This document shows, one piece after another, positions 8,382 to 16,245 of a stretch of DNA of 64,000 nt. The position numbers were made by a program, and so were the translations under genes. Positions within the stretch are counted from its first letter, which is position 1, and every line of letters starts with the position of its first letter. This DNA is from Pseudomonas chlororaphis (GTDB lineage Bacteria > Pseudomonadota > Gammaproteobacteria > Pseudomonadales > Pseudomonadaceae), in the NCBI RefSeq assembly GCF_000783395.1, contig NZ_JSFK01000016.1, positions 1-64,000 on the forward strand, read 5' to 3'. The notes under the pieces are model-generated. The model saw nothing but the letters and a program-made list of their open reading frames with translations, was not told where the DNA came from and ran no database searches.

Positions 8382-8438
8382 CAGACCCGGTGACTCACTC
8401 ACTGCTCGCTGAGCAACTGTTGAAAAAAGGAACTGATC

Positions 8439-9002
8439 ATGTCGCGTCCCCTGAAAGTCGTCGCCCTCTCCGGCGGCACCTGGCGTCCGTCCCGTACTTT
8501 GGTGCTGACCCAGGCCTTGCTCGCCGAACTGGCCGGGCATCTGACCATCGAAAGCCATTTGATCGAACTCGGTGATATCGCCCGCCCGCTCGGCAGCGCG
8601 CTGTCGCGTCAGGAACTCAGTGCCGAGGTTGAAGCCGAGTTGCAGGCCATTGAACAGGCCGATCTGCTGATCGTTGCCGCGCCGGTTTATCGCGGTTCCT
8701 ACCCGGGCCTGCTCAAGCACTTGTTCGACCTGATCGACCTCAACGCCCTGATCGACACGCCGGTGCTGCTCGCCGCCACCGGCGGTAGCGAACGTCATGC
8801 GCTGGTGCTCGATCACCAGTTGCGGCCGCTGTTCAGCTTCTTCCAGGCCATGACCTTGCCGATCGGCGTGTACGCCACCGAAGCCGACTTCGCCGATTAC
8901 CAGATCACCAGCGAACTGTTGAAGGCGCGCATCCGCCTGGCCGCCGAACGCGCGGCGCCGCTGTTCGCCACACAAATCAAACCCTTGCTGAAAATCGCCT
9001 GA
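8439..9002 (+). CDS. msuE: NADPH-dependent FMN reductase of methanesulfonate desulfurisation
   Basis: A 187-residue flavodoxin-fold reductase of the SsuE/MsuE family. It supplies FMNH2 to the monooxygenases encoded next to it. The FMN-binding P-loop reads ALSGGTWRPSRT (residues about 9-20), and AAPVYRGSYPGLLKHLFDL is the conserved middle region. The ATG is preceded by AAAGGAACTGATC. It is the first gene behind the sigma-54 promoter at 8365-8381 and is separated from msuD by only 10 bp. SsuE is the alternative name, but the following MsuC-like gene and SfnR point to the msu type. Confidence 0.88.
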   Translation: MSRPLKVVALSGGTWRPSRTLVLTQALLAELAGHLTIESHLIELGDIARPLGSALSRQELSAEVEAELQAIEQADLLIVAAPVYRGSYPGLLKHLFDLIDLNALIDTPVLLAATGGSERHALVLDHQLRPLFSFFQAMTLPIGVYATEADFADYQITSELLKARIRLAAERAAPLFATQIKPLLKIA

Positions 9003-9012
9003 GGAGCCGTTC

Positions 9013-10158
9013 ATGGATGTTTTCTGGTTCCTGCCGACCCACGGCGATGGCCACTATTTGGGCACCACCCAAGGCGCGCGCCCGGTCACTCTCAATTATC
9101 TGAAACAGGTGGCGCAGGCCGCTGACAGTCTCGGCTACCACGGCGTGCTGATTCCCACCGGGCGCTCCTGCGAAGACTCATGGGTAATTGCCTCGGCGCT
9201 GGTGCCGCTGACCGAACGTCTGCGGTATCTGGTGGCAATCCGTCCGGGGATCATTTCGCCGACAGTTTCGGCGCGCATGGCTGCAACCCTTGATCGGCTG
9301 TCCAACGGGCGCTTGTTGATCAACGTCGTGACCGGCGGCGATCCGGATGAAAACCGTGGCGACGGCAGTTTCCTCAGCCACGCCGAGCGCTATGAAGTCA
9401 CTGATGAATTCCTGAAGATCTGGCGCCGCGTGTTGCAAGGTGAAGCGGTGGATTTCGACGGCAAACACCTGAAGGTGCAAAACGCCAAAGCGCTTTATCC
9501 GCCGGTGCAGAAACCTTATCCACCGCTGTACTTCGGTGGCTCTTCCGACGCGGCGCATGATCTGGCCGCCGAACAAGTCGATGTCTATCTGACCTGGGGC
9601 GAACCACCGGCCGCTGTCGCGGAAAAACTCGCCGATGTGCGCAAACGCGCGGCGCGGCATGGGCGCAAGGTGAAATTCGGCATCCGCCTGCATGTGATCG
9701 TGCGCGAGACCGCCGAAGAGGCGTGGAAAGCGGCGGACAAACTGATCGAACACATCAGCGACGAGACCATTGAAGCGGCGCAGAAATCCTTTTCGCGTTT
9801 CGACTCCGAAGGTCAGCGGCGCATGGCGGCACTGCACGATGGCCATCGCGACAACCTCGAGATCGCCCCGAACCTGTGGGCCGGTGTCGGTCTGGTGCGC
9901 GGTGGTGCCGGTACGGCGCTGGTGGGTGATCCGCAGCAAGTGGCGGCGCGGATCAAGGAATACGCGGATCTGGGCATCGAGAGTTTCATCTTCTCCGGTT
10001 ATCCGCATCTGGAAGAGGCTTACCGCTTTGCCGAGCTGGTGTTCCCGCTGCTGCCCGAGCCTTACGCCAGCCTGGCCGGGCGTGGCGTGACCAATCTGAC
10101 CGGGCCGTTTGGCGAAATGATTGCCAATGATGTGTTGCCCACAAAAGCCTCGGCGTAA
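9013..10158 (+). CDS. msuD: FMNH2-dependent methanesulfonate monooxygenase
   Basis: A 381-residue luciferase-like (LLM) flavin monooxygenase that releases sulfite from alkanesulfonates. FWFLPTHGDGHYLGT at the N-terminus, the LIPTGRSCEDSW motif and NVVTGGDPDENRGDG are diagnostic of the SsuD/MsuD family. The extra C-terminal tail ending GPFGEMIANDVLP is what I associate with MsuD rather than SsuD. Acts in the cytoplasm with FMNH2 from MsuE. The start has GAGGAGCC just upstream. A 10 bp-arm hairpin separates it from msuC. Confidence 0.88.
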   Translation: MDVFWFLPTHGDGHYLGTTQGARPVTLNYLKQVAQAADSLGYHGVLIPTGRSCEDSWVIASALVPLTERLRYLVAIRPGIISPTVSARMAATLDRLSNGRLLINVVTGGDPDENRGDGSFLSHAERYEVTDEFLKIWRRVLQGEAVDFDGKHLKVQNAKALYPPVQKPYPPLYFGGSSDAAHDLAAEQVDVYLTWGEPPAAVAEKLADVRKRAARHGRKVKFGIRLHVIVRETAEEAWKAADKLIEHISDETIEAAQKSFSRFDSEGQRRMAALHDGHRDNLEIAPNLWAGVGLVRGGAGTALVGDPQQVAARIKEYADLGIESFIFSGYPHLEEAYRFAELVFPLLPEPYASLAGRGVTNLTGPFGEMIANDVLPTKASA

Positions 10159-10170
10159 ACCGGATCTCTT

Positions 10171-10207
10171 GTGTAGGAGCGGCCCGCGCCTGCGGCAGCT
10201 CCTACAC
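10171..10207. repeat. Intra-operon hairpin (REP-like)
   Basis: GTGTAGGAGC at 10171-10180 pairs perfectly with GCTCCTACAC at 10198-10207; the interior is GC-rich. It resembles the GTAGGAGCTGCCGC family of Pseudomonas repeats. It sits between msuD and msuC and could stabilise the upstream transcript or lower expression of msuC and sfnR. Confidence 0.65.
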
Positions 10208-10234
10208 CGGCTGAGTGAATTCAGGAGTGTTGGT

Positions 10235-11422
10235 GTGACCGCCAAACCACAAAGTACTTTGTTATCCCCGCTGCAGACCGCCCGCCAACTGGCCGCCGAA
10301 TTTGCCCTGACCGCCGTCGAGCGTGACGAACGTGGCGGCACACCGAAGGCCGAGCGCGATGCCCTGCGCGACAGCGGCCTGCTGGCCCTGAGCATTCCCA
10401 CGCGCTACGGCGGCCTCGGCGCGAGCTGGAGCGAAACCCTGCAAGTCGTTCGCGAGTTCGCCAAGGTCGACAGTTCGATCGCCCACGTGTTCGGCTTTCA
10501 TCACTTGATGCTCGCCACCGTGCGCCTGTTTTCCCGGCCGGAACAATGGCAGCCGTGGTTCGAACAGACGGCGCGGCAGAACTGGTTCTGGGGCAACGCA
10601 TTGAACCCGCTCGACACCCGTACCGTGGTCAAGGACCTCGGTGGCTGGCGCGAGTTTTCCGGGAAGAAAAGCTTCTGCTCCGGCGCCAGTGATTCACAGA
10701 TGCTGATCGCTTCGGCCGTCGATGAAAGCGCGGGCGGCAAGTTGCTGATCGCGGCGATTCCCAGCGGCCGCAGTGGCATCACCCTGCACAACGACTGGAA
10801 CAACATCGGCCAGCGTCAGACCGACAGCGGCAGCGCCACGTTTGAACGGGTACGCGTCGAAGAGTCGGAACTGCTGCTCGATCCCGGCCCGCTGAGCACG
10901 CCGTTCGCCTGCTTGCGACCGCTGATTGCGCAACTGACCTTCACGCATATGTTTCTCGGGATTGCCGAAGGCGCTTTCGAGGAGGCGCGGCAATACACCC
11001 TCAGCGAAACCCGGCTCTGGCATAAATCCACGGCCCGCGATGTGCGTGAAGATCCCTACGTGCTCGCGCATTACGGCGAGTTCTGGGTGGCGCTGGAAGG
11101 CATTCGCCTGTTGGTCGAACGCGCGGCGGCGTTGCTCGATGAGGCCTGGGCCAAAGGCGCGAATCTCAGCGCCGAAGAGCGCGGCCAAGTCGCGACAGCG
11201 ATTGCCACCGCGAAAGTCGCCGCCAGCCGCCAAGGCCTGGACATTTGCAGCCGTTTGTTCGAAGTGACCGGCGCACGCTCGACCCACGCCTCACTGCGCC
11301 TCGACCGCCACTGGCGCAACCTGCGCACACAAACCCTGCACGACCCGCTGGACTACAAACTCCATGAGTTAGGCGACTGGGCGCTGAATCAGTCGCTGCC
11401 GGTGCCGACCTTCTATTCCTGA
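10235..11422 (+). CDS. msuC: Acyl-CoA dehydrogenase-fold flavin monooxygenase (methanesulfinate step)
   Basis: A 395-residue protein of the acyl-CoA dehydrogenase fold, close to SfnC/MsuC and the desulfurisation enzyme DszC. In the msu pathway it is thought to oxidise methanesulfinate to methanesulfonate with FMNH2. Readable features are PTRYGGLGASW, the HVFGFHHLM stretch and RLDRHWRNLRTQTLHDPLDYK at the C-terminus, which is typical of the monooxygenase branch. The start is a GTG with AGGAG 7 bases upstream; the frame extends to 10121 within msuD, but that part is not likely translated. It lacks adjacent CoA-metabolism genes, supporting the sulfur role. Confidence 0.83.
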   Translation: MTAKPQSTLLSPLQTARQLAAEFALTAVERDERGGTPKAERDALRDSGLLALSIPTRYGGLGASWSETLQVVREFAKVDSSIAHVFGFHHLMLATVRLFSRPEQWQPWFEQTARQNWFWGNALNPLDTRTVVKDLGGWREFSGKKSFCSGASDSQMLIASAVDESAGGKLLIAAIPSGRSGITLHNDWNNIGQRQTDSGSATFERVRVEESELLLDPGPLSTPFACLRPLIAQLTFTHMFLGIAEGAFEEARQYTLSETRLWHKSTARDVREDPYVLAHYGEFWVALEGIRLLVERAAALLDEAWAKGANLSAEERGQVATAIATAKVAASRQGLDICSRLFEVTGARSTHASLRLDRHWRNLRTQTLHDPLDYKLHELGDWALNQSLPVPTFYS

Positions 11423-11458
11423 CCTGCCTGCATTTGAACTAAAAAGAAGGACGAGCCC

Positions 11459-12562
11459 ATGCAACTGCTGACCCTACCGCCCTCCCCCGCGCTCGCCACG
11501 TCGATCCGCGCCACTGCGCAGGTCTTCGAAGACCCGAAGTCCCAGGCCCTGCTCGCACATTTGCAGCAGGTCGCGCCGAGTGAAGCCAGTGTGCTGATCA
11601 TCGGCGAGACCGGCACCGGCAAAGAGCTGGTGGCGCGGCATATTCATAACCTCAGCAACCGTCGTCATCGACCGTTTATCGCGGTCAATTGCGGGGCGTT
11701 TTCCGAATCGCTGGTAGAGGCGGAATTGTTCGGTCATGAAAAAGGCGCGTTCACCGGTGCGCTCAGCGCCAAGGCCGGCTGGTTCGAGGAAGCGGACGGC
11801 GGCACGTTGTTTCTCGATGAGATCGGCGATCTGCCGATGGCGATTCAGGTGAAGTTATTGCGGGTTTTGCAGGAGCGCGAAGTGGTGCGGCTTGGCTCGC
11901 GCAAAAGCATTCCTATCGATGTGCGGGTGCTGGCAGCGACCAACGTGCAGCTGGAAAAAGCCATCAATGCCGGCCATTTCCGCGAGGATCTGTATTACCG
12001 CCTCAACGTGGTCAATCTGGAACTGAGCCCGTTGCGTGAGCGTCCCGGCGATATCCTCCCGCTCACGCGCCATTTCATCGAGGCTTACAGCCAACGCCTC
12101 GGTTACGGGAGGGTCAGCATCAGCCCCGGCGCCGAACAGAAACTGCGCGCTTACAGTTGGCCGGGCAATATTCGTGAGCTGGAAAACGTCATCCACCACA
12201 CCTTGCTGATCTGCCGCAACGGGGTGATCGAGCGTGATGATTTGCGCCTGTCGAACCTGCGCATCGAACGCCCGGACGATCAGCACAGCAGTGCCGATGA
12301 CTCACCAGAGGCGTTGCTGGAACAGGCCTTTCAAAAACTCTTCGCGCAGCAGGCCGGCGCGTTACACGAGAAAGTCGAAGACGCCCTGCTGCGCGCAGCG
12401 TATCGCTTCTGCCATTACAACCAGGTGCACACCGCCGCGTTGCTCGGTCTGAGTCGCAACGTTACCCGCACGCGACTGATCAAGATCGGCGAACTGGCGG
12501 TGAACAAGCGGCGACTCACGGAAAATCTGCAAGGCGAGCGCTTGATCCAGCTGTCGATCTAG
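11459..12562 (+). CDS. sfnR: Sigma-54 enhancer-binding activator, SfnR type
   Basis: A 367-residue AAA+ activator with no N-terminal sensory domain. Walker A is GETGTGKE (49-56), the sigma-54 contact loop GAFTGA is at 96-101, Walker B is LFLDEIGD (117-124). A C-terminal helix-turn-helix of the Fis type follows (HTAALLGLSRNVTRTRLIKIG). SfnR proteins activate genes for dimethylsulfone and methanesulfonate use when sulfate is scarce. Because no receiver domain is present, its activity is probably set by its amount, usually under CysB. It closes the msu operon, and its likely target is the promoter at 8365. Its stop codon shares CTAG with the convergent gene. Confidence 0.9.
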   Translation: MQLLTLPPSPALATSIRATAQVFEDPKSQALLAHLQQVAPSEASVLIIGETGTGKELVARHIHNLSNRRHRPFIAVNCGAFSESLVEAELFGHEKGAFTGALSAKAGWFEEADGGTLFLDEIGDLPMAIQVKLLRVLQEREVVRLGSRKSIPIDVRVLAATNVQLEKAINAGHFREDLYYRLNVVNLELSPLRERPGDILPLTRHFIEAYSQRLGYGRVSISPGAEQKLRAYSWPGNIRELENVIHHTLLICRNGVIERDDLRLSNLRIERPDDQHSSADDSPEALLEQAFQKLFAQQAGALHEKVEDALLRAAYRFCHYNQVHTAALLGLSRNVTRTRLIKIGELAVNKRRLTENLQGERLIQLSI

Positions 12563-12912
12563 CCCACCAAGTGGCAGTGCAGCGCATCGTCGTGACTGCG
12601 GGCGATGCTGCTCAGCACCTGGAACGAGTTAAAGGTGATGGTTTTCGCCTGATGGGTGTGAATCAGTTGCCAGAAATCCTGCTCACCGCTCTCGAAGCTG
12701 CGAAATGCCGCCTCCCCCGCCTCGCGGGACTGCCATTGGAGAAAACTCAGCACCCGCCGGCCGTCATCGCTGGCTTGCACACTGGCGCTGACGAAACCGT
12801 CGTAGCGCTGAGCCAGACGCTCGGTTTGCCTCGACAGTGCGGTGACCAGCGCAGGTTGTTGGCCTGGTTCGATTTCAAATTCGATCAATTGGGTAAAACT
12901 GCGGTTGTTCAT
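12559..12912 (-). CDS. Antibiotic biosynthesis monooxygenase (ABM) domain protein, SoxR target
   Basis: A 117-residue dimeric alpha-beta barrel (ABM) protein. Repeated features are SFTQLIEFEIEPGQQPALV, DGFVSASVQASDDGRRVLSFLQWQS and the C-terminal HTHQAKTITFNSFQV. Similar small proteins oxidise quinones or bind reactive aromatics. The ATG at 12912 (MNNRSFTQ) is chosen over an upstream in-frame start at 13029 that would run through the soxR start and the promoter. It is divergent from soxR and preceded by a SoxR-type promoter. The same arrangement, from memory, is PA2274 next to soxR (PA2273) in P. aeruginosa, a member of the SoxR regulon. Confidence 0.85.
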   Translation of the reverse strand: MNNRSFTQLIEFEIEPGQQPALVTALSRQTERLAQRYDGFVSASVQASDDGRRVLSFLQWQSREAGEAAFRSFESGEQDFWQLIHTHQAKTITFNSFQVLSSIARSHDDALHCHLVG

Positions 12913-12961
12913 GGAATGCCCCCACTCAGCGTAAGACGAGCCTTGCGACTCGAAGACCTGC

Positions 12962-12992
12962 AGGGTAAAACCTCCAGTTAAGTCAAGGTCAA
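12962..12992 (-). promoter_or_regulatory. SoxR-controlled promoter with 19 bp spacer
   Basis: On the minus strand TTGACC (-35, 12987-12992) and TACCCT (-10, 12962-12967) are 19 bp apart, the lengthened spacing typical of MerR/SoxR-activated promoters. The SoxR box CCTCCAGTTAAGTCAAGG (12971-12988) lies in the spacer; its left half matches the enterobacterial box in eight of nine positions, its right half less well. Confidence 0.7.
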
Positions 12993-13005
12993 GAGCTGTC
13001 TTCAA

Positions 13006-13458
13006 ATGATCAGCAAAGAAAATGTGCACAAACAGTTAACGGTTGGCGAAGTCGCGGCGCGCAGCGGAGTCGCGGTCACCGCCCTGCACTTTTATGAATC
13101 CAAAGGTTTGATGAAGAGCCAGCGCAACGCCGGCAACCAGCGACGCTATCCGCGTGAAGTGCTGCGCAGGGTGGCGTTGATCAAGGTCGCGCAGCGGCTG
13201 GGGATTCCGCTGGCGGAGATTGGCCAAGCACTGAAAATTCTCCCGGATGATCGTGCGCCCAGCGCGGCGGACTGGAAAATCCTCTCGCAGCAATGGCGCC
13301 GAGAACTGGATGAGCGGATCGAGCAACTGACGCTACTGCGCGATCGGCTCAATGGCTGCATCGGTTGCGGGTGTTTGTCGATGGAGGCCTGCCCGCTGCG
13401 CAATCAGGGTGATGTGCTGGGTGAACAGGGACCAGGGCCGCACTTTCCCGAAGACTGA
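13006..13458 (+). CDS. soxR: Redox-sensing transcription factor SoxR (MerR family)
   Basis: A 150-residue MerR-family regulator. The DNA-binding domain starts LTVGEVAARSGVAVTALHFYESKGL. The [2Fe-2S] ligands Cys118, Cys121, Cys123 and Cys129 form the SoxR pattern CIGCGCLSMEAC. In Pseudomonas SoxR answers to redox-cycling compounds such as phenazines and activates a few efflux and monooxygenase genes directly. There is no soxS in pseudomonads. The start at 13006 has no strong ribosome binding site, but the length fits the family. It is divergent from the ABM gene it most likely controls. Confidence 0.93.
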   Translation: MISKENVHKQLTVGEVAARSGVAVTALHFYESKGLMKSQRNAGNQRRYPREVLRRVALIKVAQRLGIPLAEIGQALKILPDDRAPSAADWKILSQQWRRELDERIEQLTLLRDRLNGCIGCGCLSMEACPLRNQGDVLGEQGPGPHFPED

Positions 13459-13561
13459 CGCTCGTCGGGCAAAAATCTGCACGGCGAGGACAGTTCTATA
13501 GTGGGTTTTCCACAAATCCGGTGGAGCCACATCTCATAGAACAACAATCAGGGAGAACGTC

Positions 13562-14020
13562 ATGAGCGTCAAACCCATTCCCGAGGGGTATCACAGCATC
13601 ACCCCGTATCTCGGCATCCACAAAGCTGCCGAGGCCATCGACTTCTATAAAAAAGCCTTCGGCGCCACCGAAGTCATGCGCCTGGCCATGCCCGACGGCG
13701 GCATCGGCCATGCCGAACTGCGCATTGGCGACAGCGCGATCATGCTCGGTTCGCCGTGCGATCAGGGGCCACTGAGCAATCCGGATCAAGCCGTGTCGGT
13801 TGGTTTGCATCTGTATGTGACTGATGTCGACAAATCGTTTCAACGGGCGCTGGAGGCCGGGGCGACGACAGTATCCGAGGTCAAGGATCAGTTTTACGGG
13901 GATCGCAGCGGGACGTTGAAGGATCCGTATGGGCATCTGTGGTTTCTCGCCTCGCGCAAGGAGGATCTGACTGAAGAGCAGATCAAGCAGCGGGCGATGG
14001 AGATGTTTAGCCAAGGCTGA
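13562..14020 (+). CDS. VOC-superfamily (glyoxalase/PhnB-like) protein
   Basis: A 152-residue vicinal-oxygen-chelate protein of the PhnB-like type. Its two beta-alpha-beta units are visible as HSITPYLGIHKAAEAIDFYKKAFGATEVMR and LHLYVTDVDKSFQRALEAGATTVSEVKDQFYGDRSGTLKDPYGHLWFLAS. Proteins of this group bind a metal or small molecule, but their reactions are mostly unknown. AGGGAG precedes the ATG. It stands alone; the 103 bp between soxR and this gene holds its probable promoter and nothing else recognisable. A REPIN follows 20 bp after the stop. Confidence 0.85.
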   Translation: MSVKPIPEGYHSITPYLGIHKAAEAIDFYKKAFGATEVMRLAMPDGGIGHAELRIGDSAIMLGSPCDQGPLSNPDQAVSVGLHLYVTDVDKSFQRALEAGATTVSEVKDQFYGDRSGTLKDPYGHLWFLASRKEDLTEEQIKQRAMEMFSQG

Positions 14021-14040
14021 TTTTTTCTGTGTGTTCAATG

Positions 14041-14143
14041 GCCTCATCGCGGGCAAGCCCGCTCCCACAGGGTTTTGTGGTTGGACATAGATCGTGACCA
14101 CACCAAAGATCCCTGTGGGAGCGGGCTTGCCCGCGATGGGGCC
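14041..14143. repeat. REPIN (GCGGGCTTGCCCGC type)
   Basis: Two inverted REP copies (14041-14072 and 14111-14143), both containing GTGGGAGCGGGCTTGCCCGC or its complement, flank a short AT-richer loop. This is the two-arm REPIN form common in fluorescent pseudomonads. Confidence 0.85.
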
Positions 14144-14260
14144 GGAACGGCCAACACCCATCACACTTCATGAACCGGCCCACCACGCTTTGCCCCTTGC
14201 CGCAAACGCCGGACAATTTCAGGATGCAGTCAACAAGAACCCTGAACAAGGATCAGCCCG

Positions 14261-15136
14261 ATGTTTGCCGGATTCCGCAAAGACCAGCGTCACGTCAACG
14301 GCGTCGACATCGCCTACCGCCTCGGCGGCAGCGGCCCCGGCCTGTTGCTGTTGCACGGCCACCCGCAGACCCACGTGATCTGGCACAAGATTGCCGGACA
14401 ACTGGCCGAACACTTCACCGTAGTCGCCGCCGACCTGCGCGGTTACGGTGACAGCAGTCGCCCGCAGGCGGATGAGTTGCACGTCAATTACTCGAAACGC
14501 GAAATGGCCCGCGACAATGTCGAGCTGATGCAATCGCTGGGCTTCGAACAGTTTTCGATCCTCGCTCACGACCGTGGCGCGCGGGTCGCCCATCGCCTCG
14601 CGCTCGATCACCCGGATACCGTGCAGCGCATGATGCTGCTCGACATCGCACCGACCCTGTCGATGTATGCACAAACCAACGAAGCCTTCGCCCGCGCGTA
14701 TTGGCACTGGTTCTTCCTGATCCGCCCGGCGCCATTGCCGGAAACCTTGCTCGAAGCCGATCCCGAAAGCTATCTGCGCAGCGTAATGGGCAGCCGCAGC
14801 GCCGGACTCAAGCCGTTTACCGAAGAGGCTTTCGGCGAATACCTGCGCTGCCTGCAACAGCCGGGCAGTGCCCGTGGCATCTGCGAAGACTATCGCGCCA
14901 GCGCCAGCATCGATCTGGAGCACGACCGCGCCGACATCGCCGCCGGGAATCATCTGAATCTGCCACTGCGCGTGTTATGGGGCGCCGAAGGCACGGTCGG
15001 GCGCTGCTTCGACCCGCTCAAGGAATGGCAGCAAGTGGCGACCAACGTCAGCGGCCAGGCCTTGCCCGCCGGCCATTACATTGCCGAAGAAATCCCCGAA
15101 CCGTTGCTCGCCGAAGCACTGGCGTTTTTGCGCTGA
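14261..15136 (+). CDS. Alpha/beta hydrolase, haloacetate (fluoroacetate) dehalogenase-like
   Basis: A 291-residue alpha/beta hydrolase. Against the known fluoroacetate dehalogenase RPA1163 (residues recalled from the literature) every key position is present at a constant offset: nucleophile Asp104 (AHDRG), Arg105 and Arg108 for the carboxylate, acid Asp128, halide pocket His149, Trp150 and Tyr211, and base His272. This is stronger than a general hydrolase match and predicts cleavage of C-F or C-Cl in 2-haloacids. The start at 14261 is followed by FAGFRKDQRHVNGVDIAYRLGG, usual for the family. A LysR gene follows 59 bp downstream. Epoxide hydrolase activity is a less likely alternative. Confidence 0.82.
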   Translation: MFAGFRKDQRHVNGVDIAYRLGGSGPGLLLLHGHPQTHVIWHKIAGQLAEHFTVVAADLRGYGDSSRPQADELHVNYSKREMARDNVELMQSLGFEQFSILAHDRGARVAHRLALDHPDTVQRMMLLDIAPTLSMYAQTNEAFARAYWHWFFLIRPAPLPETLLEADPESYLRSVMGSRSAGLKPFTEEAFGEYLRCLQQPGSARGICEDYRASASIDLEHDRADIAAGNHLNLPLRVLWGAEGTVGRCFDPLKEWQQVATNVSGQALPAGHYIAEEIPEPLLAEALAFLR

Positions 15137-15195
15137 CCGAGCCGCCGTATCTCGGTGCTATGCTGGCGGCGTCTGCCGCCAGTGTTCGTTTTGAC

Positions 15196-16110
15196 ATGTC
15201 CCAGAAGAAAGACACCGTGCCCCTGCCCGAAGACCTGCGTGTGCTGCTCACCGTGATCCGCAAAAACGGCTTCGCCGCCGCGGCCGATGAGTTGGGCCTG
15301 TCACCGGCCTACGTCAGCAAACGCATCCAGATTCTCGAAACCACCCTCGGCACGCGCCTGCTGCACCGCACCAGCCGTCGCGTCTCGCTGACCGAGGACG
15401 GCGAACGCGTGCAGCGCTGGGCGTTGCGCATTCTCGATGATTTCCAGCAACTGCACGACGAACTGTCCGACGCCCACGACAGCCCGCGTGGGCGTTTGCA
15501 CATCTGCAGCAGTTTCGGTTTCGGTCGCAATCACGTCGCGCCGGCAGTGTCGTTGCTGGCCGAACGTTATCCGCAACTGGAGATTCGCCTCGACCTGTTT
15601 GACCGGGTGGTGGACATCATCAATGAAGGCTTCGATCTGGAGATCCGCGTCGGCGATGATCTTCCCGGCCAGCACATCGGTCGACGCCTGGTCAGTAATC
15701 GGCGCGTGCTGTGCGCCGCCCCCGGATATCTGCAAAGTCGCGGCACGCCGCAAACACTGGACGACCTGCAGCAACACGATTGCCTGGTGATCAAAGAGCG
15801 CGACAACGCCTTCGGCATCTGGCATCTGGATCGCGATGGCGGGCAAGAGAGCGTGCGGGTCAGCGGGCCGTTGTCGTCAAACAACGGCGAGATTGTTTTG
15901 CAATGGGCGCTGGATGGGCGCGGGGTGTTGCTGCGCTCGCTGTGGGATGTGAAGCCGTTGCTGGAGCAAGGACGCCTGGTGCAGGTGCTGGACGATTACA
16001 GCCAGAGTGCCAATGTCTGGGCGGTGTACCCGACACGGCTGGCGCATTCCGGGAAATTGCGCGCGTGTGTGGAGTTCTTGCAGGCGCATTTCAAAGGATT
16101 GTCGCTGTAG
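15196..16110 (+). CDS. LysR-family transcriptional regulator (DmlR-like)
   Basis: A 304-residue LysR regulator. The winged helix-turn-helix spans about residues 9-70 (FAAAADELGLSPAYVSKRIQILETTLGTRLLHRTSRRVSLTEDG). The ligand domain includes LHICSSFGFGRNHVAPAVSLLAERYPQLEIRL, resembling the DmlR group that controls malate/tartrate-type genes. ATG 15196 is used; the frame is open further upstream inside the hydrolase gene. It lies between the dehalogenase-like gene and a convergent leuCD-like pair. Either could be its target, and the dehydratase pair, acting on a hydroxyacid, would suit a DmlR-like regulator. That link is inference. Confidence 0.87.
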   Translation: MSQKKDTVPLPEDLRVLLTVIRKNGFAAAADELGLSPAYVSKRIQILETTLGTRLLHRTSRRVSLTEDGERVQRWALRILDDFQQLHDELSDAHDSPRGRLHICSSFGFGRNHVAPAVSLLAERYPQLEIRLDLFDRVVDIINEGFDLEIRVGDDLPGQHIGRRLVSNRRVLCAAPGYLQSRGTPQTLDDLQQHDCLVIKERDNAFGIWHLDRDGGQESVRVSGPLSSNNGEIVLQWALDGRGVLLRSLWDVKPLLEQGRLVQVLDDYSQSANVWAVYPTRLAHSGKLRACVEFLQAHFKGLSL

Positions 16111-16128
16111 CTCAAAACACCACAAAAA

Positions 16129-16237
16129 CCTGTGGGAGCTGGCTTGTCGGAACGCCGCATCGCAGCGATGGCGTCAGCTCAGCCAACACAAATGCTGGAA
16201 GTGCCGGCCTCATCGCTGGCAAGCCAGCTCCCACAGG
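16129..16237. repeat. REPIN, one arm degenerate (GCTGGCTTGCCAGC type)
   Basis: Left arm 16129-16150 (GTGGGAGCTGGCTTG then diverges), right arm 16208-16237 (complete). It lies between the convergent LysR gene and the leuD-like gene. Confidence 0.8.
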
Positions 16238-16245
16238 TTATGCGT

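Noticed and set aside
14041..14143. CRISPR array from repeated palindromes
   Set aside because: The repeats are inverted pairs dispersed along the window, not direct repeats with regular spacers, and no cas genes occur.
14701..15195. In-frame upstream extension of the LysR gene, giving 469 codons
   Set aside because: The extra part is the hydrolase gene read in another frame; the LysR fold starts at 15196.
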